The notes: generated by a model not told the origin, from the sequence alone. Shown: positions 52,069 through 61,778, numbered from the stretch's first letter. The stretch is 64,000 bases of DNA from Fluctibacter corallii (GCF_025751585.1 NZ_JAOWKX010000010.1:1-64000); one strand, 5' to 3'. Program-made: numbers and translations.

Positions 52069-53703
52069 CTAAGTTTGAAAAACGTTGACTAATTGGCGTA
52101 AATTTCCTGTAACCTGACGAAGCTTTTTACTGGCCTTTTTCGTTTCATGTGCACTCTCTACATTCGAGTGAGACATTTCAGTTATGGTAACGACATTCTG
52201 ATTTATTTGATCCGTCACAACAGACTGCTGTTCCGCTGCAGTCGCGATTTGACTACTCATATCTGAAATTTTGTCGACAGATTGCGTGATGGATTGTAGC
52301 GCTTCTTCCGCAGTATTCATTTGTTCGACTGCTTCACGCGCCTCATCGGTGCTTTGGTTAATGACTTCTACCGCTTCGTGGGCGCTGGTTTGTAAGCTAC
52401 TAATAATAGTATTAATTTCTTCCGTTGACTCTTGTGTGCGCGCTGCAAGGTTTCTTACTTCGTCGGCTACTACTGAGAATCCACGGCCGTGATCCCCTGC
52501 TCGGGCTGCTTCTATAGCGGCATTTAAAGCGAGTAAATTTGTTTGTTCTGCCACACTTCTTATGACCTCAAGTACCGTGTTGATGTCGTTACTGCGTTCA
52601 CGTACCTGTCCAACTACTTCCGAAGAGGTATTTACTTGCGTTGCTAAGTTGTCGATGGTGTTTCCAGTATTTGATACCGAGTTTTTAGTTTCCACGGCTT
52701 GATCATTCACTGTTTTAGCCGTGAGCGCAGTGTGATTAATATCTTGCGCAACGGTGTTTACGGTAGCAGACATTTCTTCCACAGCGGTGGCAACTTGAAC
52801 CGTGTTTTGCTGAGCCAACTCTATGTTAGTGAGCGTATTTTCAACAGTTGCGTTAAGATGTTCAGAAGTGTCCACTAGCTCTGTAGCACAGTGCTCGATA
52901 TTGTTAATGGTTTCTTTAAGCTTGCGCTGCATTGTGGCTAACGATCGCAGTATGTCAGAAAGTTCGTCATGACCTGAGTTATTAATGCGGTTATTTAATT
53001 CACCGTTGGCAATGGCCGTGGTGACTTTGCTTACTTCTGATATACCAATACGTAGACGTCGGATGATGAATACGGCAATGCCGATGGCTAAAACACTGCT
53101 TATCACCAAGCTTATAACGAGAATTAGCCTGGCGGTTTTGTAGTTATCGGTGCTAATTTGCTGGTCGAGTTCTAAGCCTTTTTCATTCACATCCACTATC
53201 TTGGCGATAAGTTCGCTGGCTTTGTCGTTGAGTTCGCGGCCCTGATTAGAAGATAGACTAAACGCGTCTTGGTTTTGCAGACTCAGGGCGAAGTCTATCA
53301 CTTGTTGATTAACTCCAAGGTATTTCTCCCATACTTCTGCAAATTCGTCAAGGTAACGCTGACCGTTCTCGTCTACCAATTCTCGTAACTGAGCGCGTCG
53401 AGATTGCATGTCGTTACGAATGGACGCTATATTTTCAATATATTCGTTCATGTCTTGCTGACTCTTTGCGAGAATAATATTCTTTTCCGCCCGCTGAACC
53501 GCAATGACACCTTGGTTTAATCGTGCACCTAATTTTATTTTCATGGCTGAACCGTCAACAATCGTATCAATGCGTGAGTTCATGCCTGAGAGTTTGTTAA
53601 TGGCAATAATGGATGAAATGACGAGCAAACCAACGATGATGGAAAACCCAATTATTAGCATTTGACGAATCGTAAGCTTTAACATACTGATTGTTTTTCG
53701 CAT
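52069..53703 (-). CDS. Methyl-accepting chemotaxis protein
   Basis: Taking Met at 53703, the 544-residue receptor has a transmembrane helix ([21 protein letters not shown]), a four-helix-bundle periplasmic domain (about 35-185), a second helix ([21 protein letters not shown]), a HAMP segment and a cytoplasmic signalling coiled-coil. The conserved tip [18 protein letters not shown] is intact, so it should control CheA through CheW. The ligand is not apparent. A possible longer start at 53715 lacks support. It is a single gene; the SDR gene upstream is on the same strand. Confidence 0.9.
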   Translation of the reverse strand: MRKTISMLKLTIRQMLIIGFSIIVGLLVISSIIAINKLSGMNSRIDTIVDGSAMKIKLGARLNQGVIAVQRAEKNIILAKSQQDMNEYIENIASIRNDMQSRRAQLRELVDENGQRYLDEFAEVWEKYLGVNQQVIDFALSLQNQDAFSLSSNQGRELNDKASELIAKIVDVNEKGLELDQQISTDNYKTARLILVISLVISSVLAIGIAVFIIRRLRIGISEVSKVTTAIANGELNNRINNSGHDELSDILRSLATMQRKLKETINNIEHCATELVDTSEHLNATVENTLTNIELAQQNTVQVATAVEEMSATVNTVAQDINHTALTAKTVNDQAVETKNSVSNTGNTIDNLATQVNTSSEVVGQVRERSNDINTVLEVIRSVAEQTNLLALNAAIEAARAGDHGRGFSVVADEVRNLAARTQESTEEINTIISSLQTSAHEAVEVINQSTDEAREAVEQMNTAEEALQSITQSVDKISDMSSQIATAAEQQSVVTDQINQNVVTITEMSHSNVESAHETKKASKKLRQVTGNLRQLVNVFQT

Positions 53704-53810
53704 AAAAAACCACAAGACTAATAAGTGTAGACGACTTACTCAGTATTGTGGTCTTATACGAATTAGCAGGGTTAAATGCAGACAATCCGTTGCTCTGTTG
53801 GGATTGATTG

Positions 53811-54488
53811 TTAATTTGTTGGCATGAGAAAGACCTCTCGAATGGAATTGCGTGGGTTTGCCTCGGTTGCATATAACACGGCTTCTGCAACATCATTTGG
53901 GTCGAGTTTGTCGGGTTTCGGCTCATCAAAAAAGTCCGTATTTACCATGCCTGGGCATATCGTGGTGCAGCGTCCACCCCACTCGGCCATTTCTTCAGCT
54001 AGGTTTTTTCCATAACCGTAGGCAAACCATTTTGATGCCCCATAAACAGATCCTTTCAACGTTGCTCTGCCTGCCGCTGAACTGGTGATAATAAAGTGGC
54101 CTTGGGTTTTTCTCAGATGAGGTAACGCAAGATTGGCTGTCCAGAGTAAACCTTTCACGTTAATGTCGATGAGCCTGTCCCATTCTTTCGGATCGCCGTT
54201 TTCTGTTCCTGATGCATTGACGCCCATTCCCGCGTTTGCAAAAGCAACATCAAGCTTACCCCAATGCTCAACGCCCGCTTTAATCACCTCTTTTTGCTGG
54301 GAGTAGTCGGTGGCGTCTGCTTCTACTGCAAATGCGCGAGATTCACCGATGGTACTGACCAAATCGTCTAATAGCGACTTACGTCTGGCTGTGAGAATCA
54401 ATTTATAATTTTTCGCTGCGGCGCGCAGAGCGGTGGCTTTTCCGATGCCGCTGGTGGCACCCGTAATTAACATGACTTTTTCTGACAT
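53811..54488 (-). CDS. Short-chain dehydrogenase/reductase
   Basis: The ATG at 54488 is preceded by AGGAG, so I use it instead of the longer frame. The 225-residue protein shows ITGATSGIGKATAL (NADP-binding), FANAGMG, SSAAGRATLKGSVYGASKWF (Tyr-Lys of the catalytic triad) and CPGMVNTDFF. Such classical SDRs reduce or oxidise carbonyls or alcohols; the substrate is unknown. It is upstream of a chemotaxis receptor gene in the same direction, probably without functional linkage. Confidence 0.88.
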   Translation of the reverse strand: MSEKVMLITGATSGIGKATALRAAAKNYKLILTARRKSLLDDLVSTIGESRAFAVEADATDYSQQKEVIKAGVEHWGKLDVAFANAGMGVNASGTENGDPKEWDRLIDINVKGLLWTANLALPHLRKTQGHFIITSSAAGRATLKGSVYGASKWFAYGYGKNLAEEMAEWGGRCTTICPGMVNTDFFDEPKPDKLDPNDVAEAVLYATEANPRNSIREVFLMPTN

Positions 54489-54610
54489 CGAATACTCCTG
54501 AAGATAAAAAGATTGATTCAAGAGTGTAGTCGTAAATTGAATGGGAGTAGATGTAAGAAGACTGAGAAGCGTTGGCCCAACACGTCAAAATACGCGTTAG
54601 GCCGTGTTTC

Positions 54611-55357
54611 TTATTGACGTTTTCGCGCGAATATAAGTAATCCCAATGCTAGCGAGACAAGGGTAGAAGGTTCAGGAACGCCTACAGCTGAGCGTGCTGT
54701 AGCGTCATCATAGCGATAGCTAATATTGAGTTGACCGTGCCAATTACCAAAAATTCGTCCAGAGCAATCGTTGTTACATCGGGTAATTTCGCTGCTAGCA
54801 AAAATGACCGGCAAGAGCGTGAGTTGTGCGTTATCAATAAACCAAGCGATATCTTCGTCATCAAAGATGAAATCAACGTTATGACTTAAGCGCGTATTAT
54901 CGTCACACGAGCTGGTGCGCACATTGAGTTTCTCACAGCTTGCTCGCTTGCTTTGCTTTACTGGATCAGACATGGTTAATAACCAAGAAGACTGACTTAT
55001 TTGAACAAAGCTATTTAAATCAAATGTGGCGCTTGCTGAAGGGTCGTATTTATTGCCACCGGGAAAGGTGATTCTACGGGTGGTGTCTCTCGCGTATAGG
55101 TCTAGTTCGTAAGCTATGTCTGACGTAAAAGACAGTTTTACGTCTTGTAGTGTACCAAGTGATGCATCGAATGTATCAAAGACGATTCTCGGTACACGGC
55201 TGGTTGATGTTTTGCCGTTGCTTTCATCGTCGGTCGTATCGAATTCAACAGACCAATCAACCGTTTGTTCCAGCGTGATTAAAGCGGCGTGCGCCTTTAA
55301 TGATATAGATGCACACAACAGCAATGCCAGTGCAAAGTAAGTTTTTACGTTTTTCAT
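54611..55357 (-). CDS. PEP-CTERM-sorted exported protein
   Basis: The protein (248 residues from the second Met) has a signal peptide (VKTYFALALLLCASISLKAHA) and a C-terminal PEP-CTERM sorting signal: VPEPSTL, a hydrophobic stretch SLALGLLIFA and a basic end RKRQ. The body is beta-rich with several Cys (SCEKLNVRTSSCDDN). Such proteins are processed by EpsH-type exosortases and often join extracellular polysaccharide matrices. No exosortase gene is within this window. The specific function is unknown. Confidence 0.85.
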   Translation of the reverse strand: MKNVKTYFALALLLCASISLKAHAALITLEQTVDWSVEFDTTDDESNGKTSTSRVPRIVFDTFDASLGTLQDVKLSFTSDIAYELDLYARDTTRRITFPGGNKYDPSASATFDLNSFVQISQSSWLLTMSDPVKQSKRASCEKLNVRTSSCDDNTRLSHNVDFIFDDEDIAWFIDNAQLTLLPVIFASSEITRCNNDCSGRIFGNWHGQLNISYRYDDATARSAVGVPEPSTLVSLALGLLIFARKRQ

Positions 55358-55641
55358 ATACAACACAATAAAAAATCGAATTATGAATGTGCTGCTGCTT
55401 ACTCAAAATATAACCCAGCAACACGGCGTAGCTTCAAATTTAAGCAAATGTTAAGCCATAATGTTAATTGACTTGATTGGCAAAGGATACAGGGAACGAA
55501 TTGATGTTTATGACTACTTGTATGCAAGTGTCTGTTAAAAATAATGACACTCAAAAGGGATGGGTATGAATGAAGTTCATTGGTGAGATCATGTGGTTTA
55601 TTTTAAGGTCGTCGTATTATCTGTTTTTGATAAGGATGACT
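55358..55641. other. Intergenic region between PEP-CTERM and TIM-barrel genes
   Basis: About 280 bases; no gene, clear operator or terminator is recognised. Confidence 0.4.
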
Positions 55642-56478
55642 GTGAATAAGCGACAATTTCTGCAACTGAGTTCAACCGCATTACTAGCAGGTGCGGCGCA
55701 TCCTTTACTTGGTCAACCTCAAGGTGTGAATGCGTCAAACATTGGCCTGCAACTTTATACACTGCGCGCGTGGATGTCGGTGAGTGTAGAAGCGACGTTA
55801 ATGCTGGTGGCAGGGGCAGGCTTTAAAGAAGTCGAGTTTGCAGGATATTTTCAGCAATCGCCCAAAACACTGCACACAATACTCACGCGCGAGGGGTTAA
55901 CTGCACCCTCGGCACACATTCCGATAGAAGACTTTCAGAGCCGCCTTTCTCAGCTAATTGATGTTGCGCTTGAATTACAACACCGTTACCTGATTATTCC
56001 CTATTTGACTGCGCAACAGCGGGGTTCGACAATAGATACCTATTACCGATTGTCTGAACAAATGAATCAATGGGGAGAGCAATGTCAGGCGCATGGTATT
56101 ACGTTAGCCTACCATAACCATGATTTTGAATTTTATCCGCTAGACAATCAAATCCCCTTTGATGTACTTCTAAAAAATACTGAAGCTGAGCTTATTGATT
56201 TCGAGCTAGATGTGTATTGGGTGCATAAAGCGAAACAAGACCCCTTAACTTATATTCGTTCGAACCCTGGGCGTTTTCCACTTTTTCATATTAAAGACAT
56301 GGGACATGATGGAGAAATCGTGCCTGTCGGCGAAGGCGTGATTGATTTCAAACGCATTTTTGAACAACGTAAGCTTGCTGGTACGCAACATCTCATTGTT
56401 GAGCTGGATAATGCAAGTCATAAAATGCAAGGCATTCAAACGGGGTTATCACACATAAAACAACTGCTTCGGGTTTAG
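55642..56478 (+). CDS. Secreted sugar phosphate isomerase/epimerase-like TIM-barrel protein
   Basis: I take a GTG at 55642 because AAGG lies six bases upstream and the product then begins NKRQFLQLSSTALLAGAAHPLLG, a signal peptide with possible Tat character. The 278-residue body matches the xylose-isomerase-like TIM-barrel family: NIGLQLYTLRAW, GFKEVEFAGYF, YHNHDFEFYP and FELDVYWVHKA, FPLFHIKDMG and a late VELDNA, which supply the metal-binding His, Asp and Glu residues. The substrate is unknown. It stands before the SCO-like/MCP pair without obvious link. Confidence 0.8.
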   Translation: MNKRQFLQLSSTALLAGAAHPLLGQPQGVNASNIGLQLYTLRAWMSVSVEATLMLVAGAGFKEVEFAGYFQQSPKTLHTILTREGLTAPSAHIPIEDFQSRLSQLIDVALELQHRYLIIPYLTAQQRGSTIDTYYRLSEQMNQWGEQCQAHGITLAYHNHDFEFYPLDNQIPFDVLLKNTEAELIDFELDVYWVHKAKQDPLTYIRSNPGRFPLFHIKDMGHDGEIVPVGEGVIDFKRIFEQRKLAGTQHLIVELDNASHKMQGIQTGLSHIKQLLRV

Positions 56479-56518
56479 CGTTTATCAACTACACTTTTTA
56501 TCTCCAGACTTAAAAAGT

Positions 56519-57058
56519 GTGAGCGATGTGTTTTATACCGCAGCGAAATTTTTATGGTCAATGTTGCTGCTTGGCAGTTTGATGGCCATTATGTTTTCTT
56601 TACCGTTATGGGGGATTTCGACAGACCGCGAAGTCTCTTCAGACATATTTCCCCCCTCTGAAAACGAATATGCGCTGGTTTTCTTTGGATTTAGCGGGTG
56701 CAGCGATGTGTGCCCCGTTACCTTGTCTATTTGGTCGCAGCTTGCACAGGCTGAATCTGACACCGTACAAATGCCACACATGTTTTACGTCGATATAGAC
56801 AAAACGTCGTCTCAAAAGAGCGCGCAGCGGTATGCGCAGACATTTCATAATGATATTCGCGCGTTTAAACCGACTGAACAGCAACTTTATATATTACGCG
56901 ATGAATTTGGCCTAAATATCAGGCAACGTAACGAGGCCATTCTTCATCAAGGGCGAACCTATTTGCTTCAGTGGCGCAATGACGCCTGGTTTATTACCAA
57001 AGTATTCGGCCCCGACGCGCTGTCTATTCAAACCCTCAAACATGCACTATCCAATTAG
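56519..57058 (+). CDS. SCO1/SenC-like membrane-anchored thioredoxin-fold protein
   Basis: The 179-residue protein has an N-terminal membrane helix ([22 protein letters not shown]) and a thioredoxin-fold domain with the copper-site CxxxC as [10 protein letters not shown]. The usual conserved distal His is replaced or shifted (AILHQGRTY), so copper delivery to an oxidase is likely but not certain. The start is a GTG at 56519 with no good Shine-Dalgarno. It precedes a chemotaxis receptor gene by eight bases, an unusual pairing. A copper-type TonB receptor lies 6 kb to the right. Confidence 0.75.
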   Translation: MSDVFYTAAKFLWSMLLLGSLMAIMFSLPLWGISTDREVSSDIFPPSENEYALVFFGFSGCSDVCPVTLSIWSQLAQAESDTVQMPHMFYVDIDKTSSQKSAQRYAQTFHNDIRAFKPTEQQLYILRDEFGLNIRQRNEAILHQGRTYLLQWRNDAWFITKVFGPDALSIQTLKHALSN

Positions 57059-57066
57059 GAGTCATT

Positions 57067-58632
57067 ATGCTCAACAAGTTACTTGTTTGTTACGATAAAC
57101 GGCTTTCGACTCATGTGAAGGCAGCGTTTGAGCGAGACTTTATTGATGCAGATAAAACCGTACTTGCCGTTATCTTCGCTTATTTTGTGATTTTGACGGC
57201 GATGACACCGTGGCTATATGGGTACTTTTTGCTTGGCCTGATTGGCGGTGGTATTACGTTTTTAATTGCGCTGGCGGCTTATAAAACCATGAAAGGCCAG
57301 CCGATCACGCGCGTTATCATGGCTACGGCATTAACGGTGATGATGGCCATTAGTATTCAGCAAGTCAATGGGCTAGGAGAGGGGCATTTTCTATTTTTCC
57401 TGAATTTCACTATTTTGATACGCTATCGAGATATTGTCCCCCTTCTAACATTGATTGTGACAACGGTTGCGCATCATCTAACGCTGACGTATTGCCAGAG
57501 TATCGGTGCGTCTGCAATGGGGGTTGACCTGATTATTTTTTCTTGGGGCGATCAAACTGGAATCGGATTGTTTGCACCGCTTTTATATCATGTGGTGATT
57601 GCGTTAATTGGCGCTGCCGTTGCTACCTATTACATTTACAACGGCAACATTCAGTTTGTAGAATCTAATCGTGTGATTTCTTTGATTGAAATGGGGGCAA
57701 AGGGAGACCTCTCCGCGAAAATAGAATCTAATGATCCTTCTCCTTTAATCGCGACAGTGAATCGCTTTTTTTCTCGCTTACATGCAAGTCTTTCGGCAAC
57801 GGCTTCGGCGTCAAAATCCTTATCTGAGCAAGCGCTCACTGCGACCAAAATGGCCGAAAAAAGCCAAGGTCAAGTTGATCGGCAAACAGACGAGATCAAC
57901 CATTTGGCTGATTCCGTCATCAAGGTTGATGAGGCAACGGATGACATTTCGTCTAGTGCCTCTGATACGGTTGAACAGTTAACCAAGGCGGTATCGGTGA
58001 GCGAAAAAGGACGTAACGTATCAAAGGCCTTTCAAAATACGATTAATCAGCTGTCGGAGCGCATGCAGCAAACCACGGAGGTGTTGACAGAGTTAGAAAA
58101 AGATAGTCAACAAATTAACGAGATAGTTGCTACCATTCGCGGCATATCAGAACAAACTAATCTACTGGCGCTCAACGCGGCGATTGAGGCCGCGCGTGCA
58201 GGAGAGCAAGGACGCGGATTTGCTGTAGTCGCAGAGGAAGTTAGAAATTTATCGCAACGCACTCATGCATCAACGGAAGAGATTTCAACCATGATAAGCA
58301 CGTTCCAAAGTACATCTAATAATGCGGTGGAAACGATGGAAAGCTGTCAGGAATTAAGCACGAGAAGTGTGTCAGAATCAAAAGAGGCCTCTGAGAATTA
58401 TGTGCTGATTGCTGATGCTATTAAGCATATCAATGCACGTGTTATGCACATTGCAGATGCGGCTGAAAAACAAACAGGGGTGACCTCTGAAATTCGTGAA
58501 CATGCAGAAAACATTCGCTTAGCCACAGAGGCATTTTCGAATGACGCCAAGCGTAATCTAAAAGAGGCATCGGTGTTAACGCATATGTCGAAAGAGATGG
58601 CAGAACAAATCCATCAATTTAAATTGGTATGA
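57067..58632 (+). CDS. Methyl-accepting chemotaxis protein with polytopic membrane sensor
   Basis: The 521-residue receptor has six or so transmembrane helices in residues 35-205, with no large periplasmic domain. The stretch [12 protein letters not shown]...[21 protein letters not shown], with a lone His, Tyr-Arg-Asp and His-His, occurs in several membrane-embedded sensors of chemotaxis and kinase proteins. The cytoplasmic part carries the signalling tip [18 protein letters not shown]. It starts eight bases after the SCO-like gene, with TAGGAG upstream, so both are one transcript. It may sense copper or redox state; that is inference. Confidence 0.88.
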   Translation: MLNKLLVCYDKRLSTHVKAAFERDFIDADKTVLAVIFAYFVILTAMTPWLYGYFLLGLIGGGITFLIALAAYKTMKGQPITRVIMATALTVMMAISIQQVNGLGEGHFLFFLNFTILIRYRDIVPLLTLIVTTVAHHLTLTYCQSIGASAMGVDLIIFSWGDQTGIGLFAPLLYHVVIALIGAAVATYYIYNGNIQFVESNRVISLIEMGAKGDLSAKIESNDPSPLIATVNRFFSRLHASLSATASASKSLSEQALTATKMAEKSQGQVDRQTDEINHLADSVIKVDEATDDISSSASDTVEQLTKAVSVSEKGRNVSKAFQNTINQLSERMQQTTEVLTELEKDSQQINEIVATIRGISEQTNLLALNAAIEAARAGEQGRGFAVVAEEVRNLSQRTHASTEEISTMISTFQSTSNNAVETMESCQELSTRSVSESKEASENYVLIADAIKHINARVMHIADAAEKQTGVTSEIREHAENIRLATEAFSNDAKRNLKEASVLTHMSKEMAEQIHQFKLV

Positions 58633-58660
58633 GTGAGCGTAAATACTACTTTGGTACAGT

Positions 58661-58688
58661 TATGTAGCGCTATCGATACTTGTACAAT
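58661..58688 (+). promoter_or_regulatory. Putative promoter of the double-glycine peptide operon
   Basis: TTGGTA (58661-58666) and TACAAT (58683-58688), spaced 16 bases apart, lie 77 bases upstream of the first small peptide gene. The leader between promoter and gene contains no frame of note. Confidence 0.5.
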
Positions 58689-58765
58689 AAGATTTCATGT
58701 AAGGAAGCATGTTATGCGTTGGTAGTGGTTACTCGCGCACTGTCTAATAGATCAAGGAAAAGATT

Positions 58766-58969
58766 ATGAAAGTACTACATTTAATTAATGACAATCAGGC
58801 GTTGAATATTCACGGTGGTTCGCTCGATGACCGCACTTCGCCGACCGCTACTGTGGTTTGGTCTGGAGACGGTGGAATGCCAAGTACTGAATTAGCTGAA
58901 ATGTTTAATATCAATTCATCTGGGCGCAGACAAGGTGTTTCATTTGTTAACTTTCACCCTAGTATGTAA
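58766..58969 (+). CDS. Small double-glycine leader peptide (67 aa)
   Basis: A strong Shine-Dalgarno (AAGGAAAAG) precedes the ATG. Residues 1-18 (MKVLHLINDNQALNIHGG) look like a double-glycine leader: hydrophobic residues at -12 (I7), -7 (A12) and -4 (I15), and Gly-Gly at -2/-1. The mature part would be 49 residues (SLDDRTSPTATVVWSGDGG...), polar with a short hydrophobic start. It lies just upstream of a better leader-bearing peptide gene and under the same promoter. It may be a second peptide or a modified product. No family is recognised. Confidence 0.6.
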   Translation: MKVLHLINDNQALNIHGGSLDDRTSPTATVVWSGDGGMPSTELAEMFNINSSGRRQGVSFVNFHPSM

Positions 58970-59039
58970 ATGGAAATAACTACCTTAACATTGGTTGGTG
59001 TCACACACAGAACTGTAAATATTTAAAAGGAATTAGGCT

Positions 59040-59288
59040 ATGTTAGTTGAAACATCAATGGCGAAATTAAACGACCATGAATTGTGCACTGTTTCAGGCG
59101 GGGTGGGTTGGAATGCCGTCTCCGCTGGAGCGACCATGGTGGCGATTGGGGTTGCTGTTGCGGCAACGCCTGTGGGTTGGGTCGGAGCAGCTGGGGCAAC
59201 ACTCGTCACCTTTGCTGGTGGCTATTCTATAGGTAGTGGTGTCAGAAGAGACGTCGAAAGTTACATCAATAAGCGCTTTGGTGGATAA
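59040..59288 (+). CDS. Candidate class II bacteriocin precursor (82 aa, double-glycine leader)
   Basis: The ATG follows AAGGAATTAGG. Residues 1-21 (MLVETSMAKLNDHELCTVSGG) match the double-glycine leader in all key positions: L10 at -12, E14 at -8, L15 at -7, V18 at -4, G20-G21 at -2/-1. The mature peptide would have 61 residues, with a Gly/Ala-rich hydrophobic helix (GVAVAATPVGWVGAAGATLV), Gly-x3-Gly-type spacings such as GYSIG, and a basic tail (VRRDVESYINKRFGG). This is the form of membrane-acting class II bacteriocins/microcins. No peptidase-ABC transporter is in the window. Confidence 0.75.
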   Translation: MLVETSMAKLNDHELCTVSGGVGWNAVSAGATMVAIGVAVAATPVGWVGAAGATLVTFAGGYSIGSGVRRDVESYINKRFGG

Positions 59289-59298
59289 CGGAAATATT

Positions 59299-59475
59299 AT
59301 GCAACTCAAACCAGTAAAACATCCTCATTATATTCATGCATTCGGACTCCTTGGAGCCGCGATAGGGGCGGGTATCGATTGGTACTTCAATATCTTTCCG
59401 ACGATGGTGGGTATTTTATGTCTATCTGGCATGTTGGTGACATACGTGATTAGTCAGTATTTCGTAGGCGATTAA
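59299..59475 (+). CDS. Small membrane protein, candidate bacteriocin immunity protein (58 aa)
   Basis: It starts at an ATG with GGAA upstream, ten bases after the bacteriocin-like stop. It has two transmembrane helices (HAFGLLGAAIGAGIDWYFNI and MVGILCLSGMLVTYVISQYF) separated by a short loop, the form of immunity proteins for class II bacteriocins. It ends just before an intrinsic terminator, so the three genes form one unit. An upstream in-frame start at 59236 lies inside the bacteriocin gene and is unlikely. Confidence 0.6.
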   Translation: MQLKPVKHPHYIHAFGLLGAAIGAGIDWYFNIFPTMVGILCLSGMLVTYVISQYFVGD

Positions 59476-59488
59476 ATTGCTATTTTAG

Positions 59489-59510
59489 GAGCAGTGATAC
59501 CGCTGCTCTT
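59489..59510 (+). terminator. Terminator of the double-glycine peptide operon
   Basis: GAGCAGTG, loop ATAC, CGCTGCTC, with one G-U pair, followed by a short TT. It lies just downstream of the immunity-like gene. Confidence 0.65.
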
Positions 59511-59718
59511 GTCGCCTCAAGGTAGTATATTAACGGCCGAGTCTCTGTGATACGGTCAGCCTCCAACCTTTTACTTGCTCATTTGTTTTTTCATATCAGT
59601 GTGTTTTATTCGTATTTCACATGTTTTTGTGAATATTGTGACTTTTGGCACATTTGTGCCGTGTCGTGTTTCCGTAAAGTATGCATCAACGAAACGGAAC
59701 ACAAAAAGGAAACAACAC

Positions 59719-60141
59719 ATGAAAACATTCACGTCACTTACTTTCGCCGCAGCTATGACATTGGCGGCAACAGCCTCAGCGTCACACGTTGATTTACGAG
59801 TCAAGGTTTCTAACATTGAGCATAGTGAAGGTAGCATTAAGATTGCTGTATATGATTCTGCTGAGAGCATGAAGGCTTACAAAGCTGCGCATATAGCAAC
59901 AGTAGAGGCACAAAATGGTGAAATTGAAGCTACGTTTGAGCAGGTAGCATCAGGCAATTACGGTGTTATGGTTTATCAAGATCTAGATGGCAACGATAAA
60001 TTGGGCCGCAATTTTATGGGTATCCCTAACGAACCTTATGGTTTTAGCAACAATCCGCGACTTATGGGGCCTCCGCGCTTTGCAGACTTGGCCGTTGCGG
60101 TATCTGAAGATGCTCCAGTCATTAACGTAAAGCTTAACTAA
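59719..60141 (+). CDS. DUF2141-like secreted protein
   Basis: The ATG at 59719 is preceded by AAAAGGA; the frame upstream to 59575 is not used. The 140-residue protein has a signal peptide (MKTFTSLTFAAAMTLAATASA) and matches the DUF2141 pattern: HSEGSIKIAVYDSAESM near the start, VASGNYGVMVYQDLDGNDKLGRNFMGIPNEPYGFSNNPR as the core. The fold is beta-sandwich-like. The role is unknown. It lies 38 bases upstream of the carotenoid oxygenase gene on the same strand, so they may be co-transcribed. Confidence 0.85.
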   Translation: MKTFTSLTFAAAMTLAATASASHVDLRVKVSNIEHSEGSIKIAVYDSAESMKAYKAAHIATVEAQNGEIEATFEQVASGNYGVMVYQDLDGNDKLGRNFMGIPNEPYGFSNNPRLMGPPRFADLAVAVSEDAPVINVKLN

Positions 60142-60176
60142 TGTAGTTCGCTTTACGCTTTACTAAGAAGGAGAAA

Positions 60177-61742
60177 ATGATGGAACGTCGCCAGTTTTTA
60201 AAAAATGCGTTGAATGCAACCACGCTGGTAGGAGGAAGTGCAGTGATGGCAAAGGCCGGCGCTTTCCCTTTGGGCGCAGCGAGCGCTAACATGTCAGTAG
60301 GTTCGCTTGCTATCGATACACTCGCGCAAAATCAGCAATACTATAAGCGCTTTAATGAAGCGTTAAAGGTAAAGCCCCATTTAAAAGCGTGGGAGGGTGT
60401 AACCGCTGACATCTCCCCGACTCAGGTGTCGTGGCAGGGAACGTTACCATCGCAAATGCATAACCATCATTTTTACAGGAATGGCCCAGGTCTACGAGTA
60501 AGGAATAAAACCCGTTATGCCCATTGGTTCGATGGCGATGGCCTTGTTAATCAGTTTGCGCTGCACAAAAACGGGGTAACGCACAAGGCAAAGTTTGTTG
60601 AAACCGAAAAATATCGTCGAGAAGAGAATGCAGGAAAGTTTCTGTATTCAAGTTCAGGGACGCGAATCGCCCATGCTGAACTAGCCAAAAGTCCACAAAG
60701 TATTAGTCAGGCGAATACGTCACTTTTGCCAGTCAATGGCGAATTGTGGGCATTGTGGGAAGCGGCTGCACCTTATCGAGTTGATGCTGAAACTCTGGAG
60801 ACCAAAGGCGAGCAAGCATTCTCAGATGCACTCAAAGGGGTACCTTTTTCGGCGCACCCGCACATAGATAGGCAAGGCAATATTTGGAATTTTGGAAAGG
60901 TTTCATTGTCTGGCCAATATGCTTTTGTGATTTACCACTTATCGGCAGCTGGACAGATGAAACAGTTCAAATTGGTAAACACCCCGCGTGATAGCTACGT
61001 ACATGACTTTGCGATGACCGAGCGTTACCTGATATTCTATTTGTCGCCGCTTATCAAAGGTAAGCGCAACGAAGTCTACACCGAGTCTTATTCATGGTAC
61101 GGACAAAAAGAAGGGCGAGTGTTTGTTGTTGATAAAAACACCTTGGAAGCCGTGGCAGATATTCCAACAGAACCTGGCTTTGTCTATCACTTCGGAAATA
61201 GTTGGGAGCAAGGCAACGCATTGGTCGTGAACTTATGTTGGTATGACGATGCATATGTGTTTAAAACGGCAATGGCTGATCTCGTTGGTGAGCAAGCACC
61301 TAACGTGAAATCTCGCGCTTCGCAGCTTGTAATTAATATGACAAGCAAAACGGCACAGTTGGTGAAGTCACCCCATGGTATGGAGTTTCCGATGTTTGAT
61401 GCTCAGTTTGTTGGGCAGAAAACTCAAATCCAAACTGGCATTATTCGAGGCAGCAACCCGGCAAACCCTCGCTACAACACGGTTGCAAGTTACAATACCC
61501 AAACTGACAACATGGATGCGTATGAATACGGAGAGAATGTCTATGTTGAAGAGCCTATTTTTGTGAAGAAGCAAGGCAGCAACAAAGAAGGCGAAGGGTA
61601 CTTGATTCACACGTATTTAGATTTTATCAAAGACCAGACGGGGGTGTCGGTATTCGATGCGCAGCACGTAGCTGATGGCCCGCTTGCCACTGCAACATTA
61701 CCTTACTATTTGCCACTTGGCTTTCATGGAACCTATGTGTAA
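60177..61742 (+). CDS. Carotenoid cleavage oxygenase (RPE65-type), exported
   Basis: The 521-residue protein has an N-terminal RRQFLKN twin-arginine-type start followed by a hydrophobic stretch. It shows the four-His iron centre of carotenoid oxygenases: H227 or H229 (FSAHPHIDRQG), H276 (SYVHDFAMTERYLIFYLSP), H338 (FVYHFGNSW) and H517 near the C-terminus (LGFHGTYV). These non-haem iron enzymes split carotenoids or related polyenes with oxygen. Export by Tat is suggested by the N-terminus. It follows the DUF2141 gene by 35 bases. The substrate is unknown. Confidence 0.9.
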   Translation: MMERRQFLKNALNATTLVGGSAVMAKAGAFPLGAASANMSVGSLAIDTLAQNQQYYKRFNEALKVKPHLKAWEGVTADISPTQVSWQGTLPSQMHNHHFYRNGPGLRVRNKTRYAHWFDGDGLVNQFALHKNGVTHKAKFVETEKYRREENAGKFLYSSSGTRIAHAELAKSPQSISQANTSLLPVNGELWALWEAAAPYRVDAETLETKGEQAFSDALKGVPFSAHPHIDRQGNIWNFGKVSLSGQYAFVIYHLSAAGQMKQFKLVNTPRDSYVHDFAMTERYLIFYLSPLIKGKRNEVYTESYSWYGQKEGRVFVVDKNTLEAVADIPTEPGFVYHFGNSWEQGNALVVNLCWYDDAYVFKTAMADLVGEQAPNVKSRASQLVINMTSKTAQLVKSPHGMEFPMFDAQFVGQKTQIQTGIIRGSNPANPRYNTVASYNTQTDNMDAYEYGENVYVEEPIFVKKQGSNKEGEGYLIHTYLDFIKDQTGVSVFDAQHVADGPLATATLPYYLPLGFHGTYV

Positions 61743-61778
61743 CACTCGTTATTACAATAATACGTGTTTTACAGGGCA

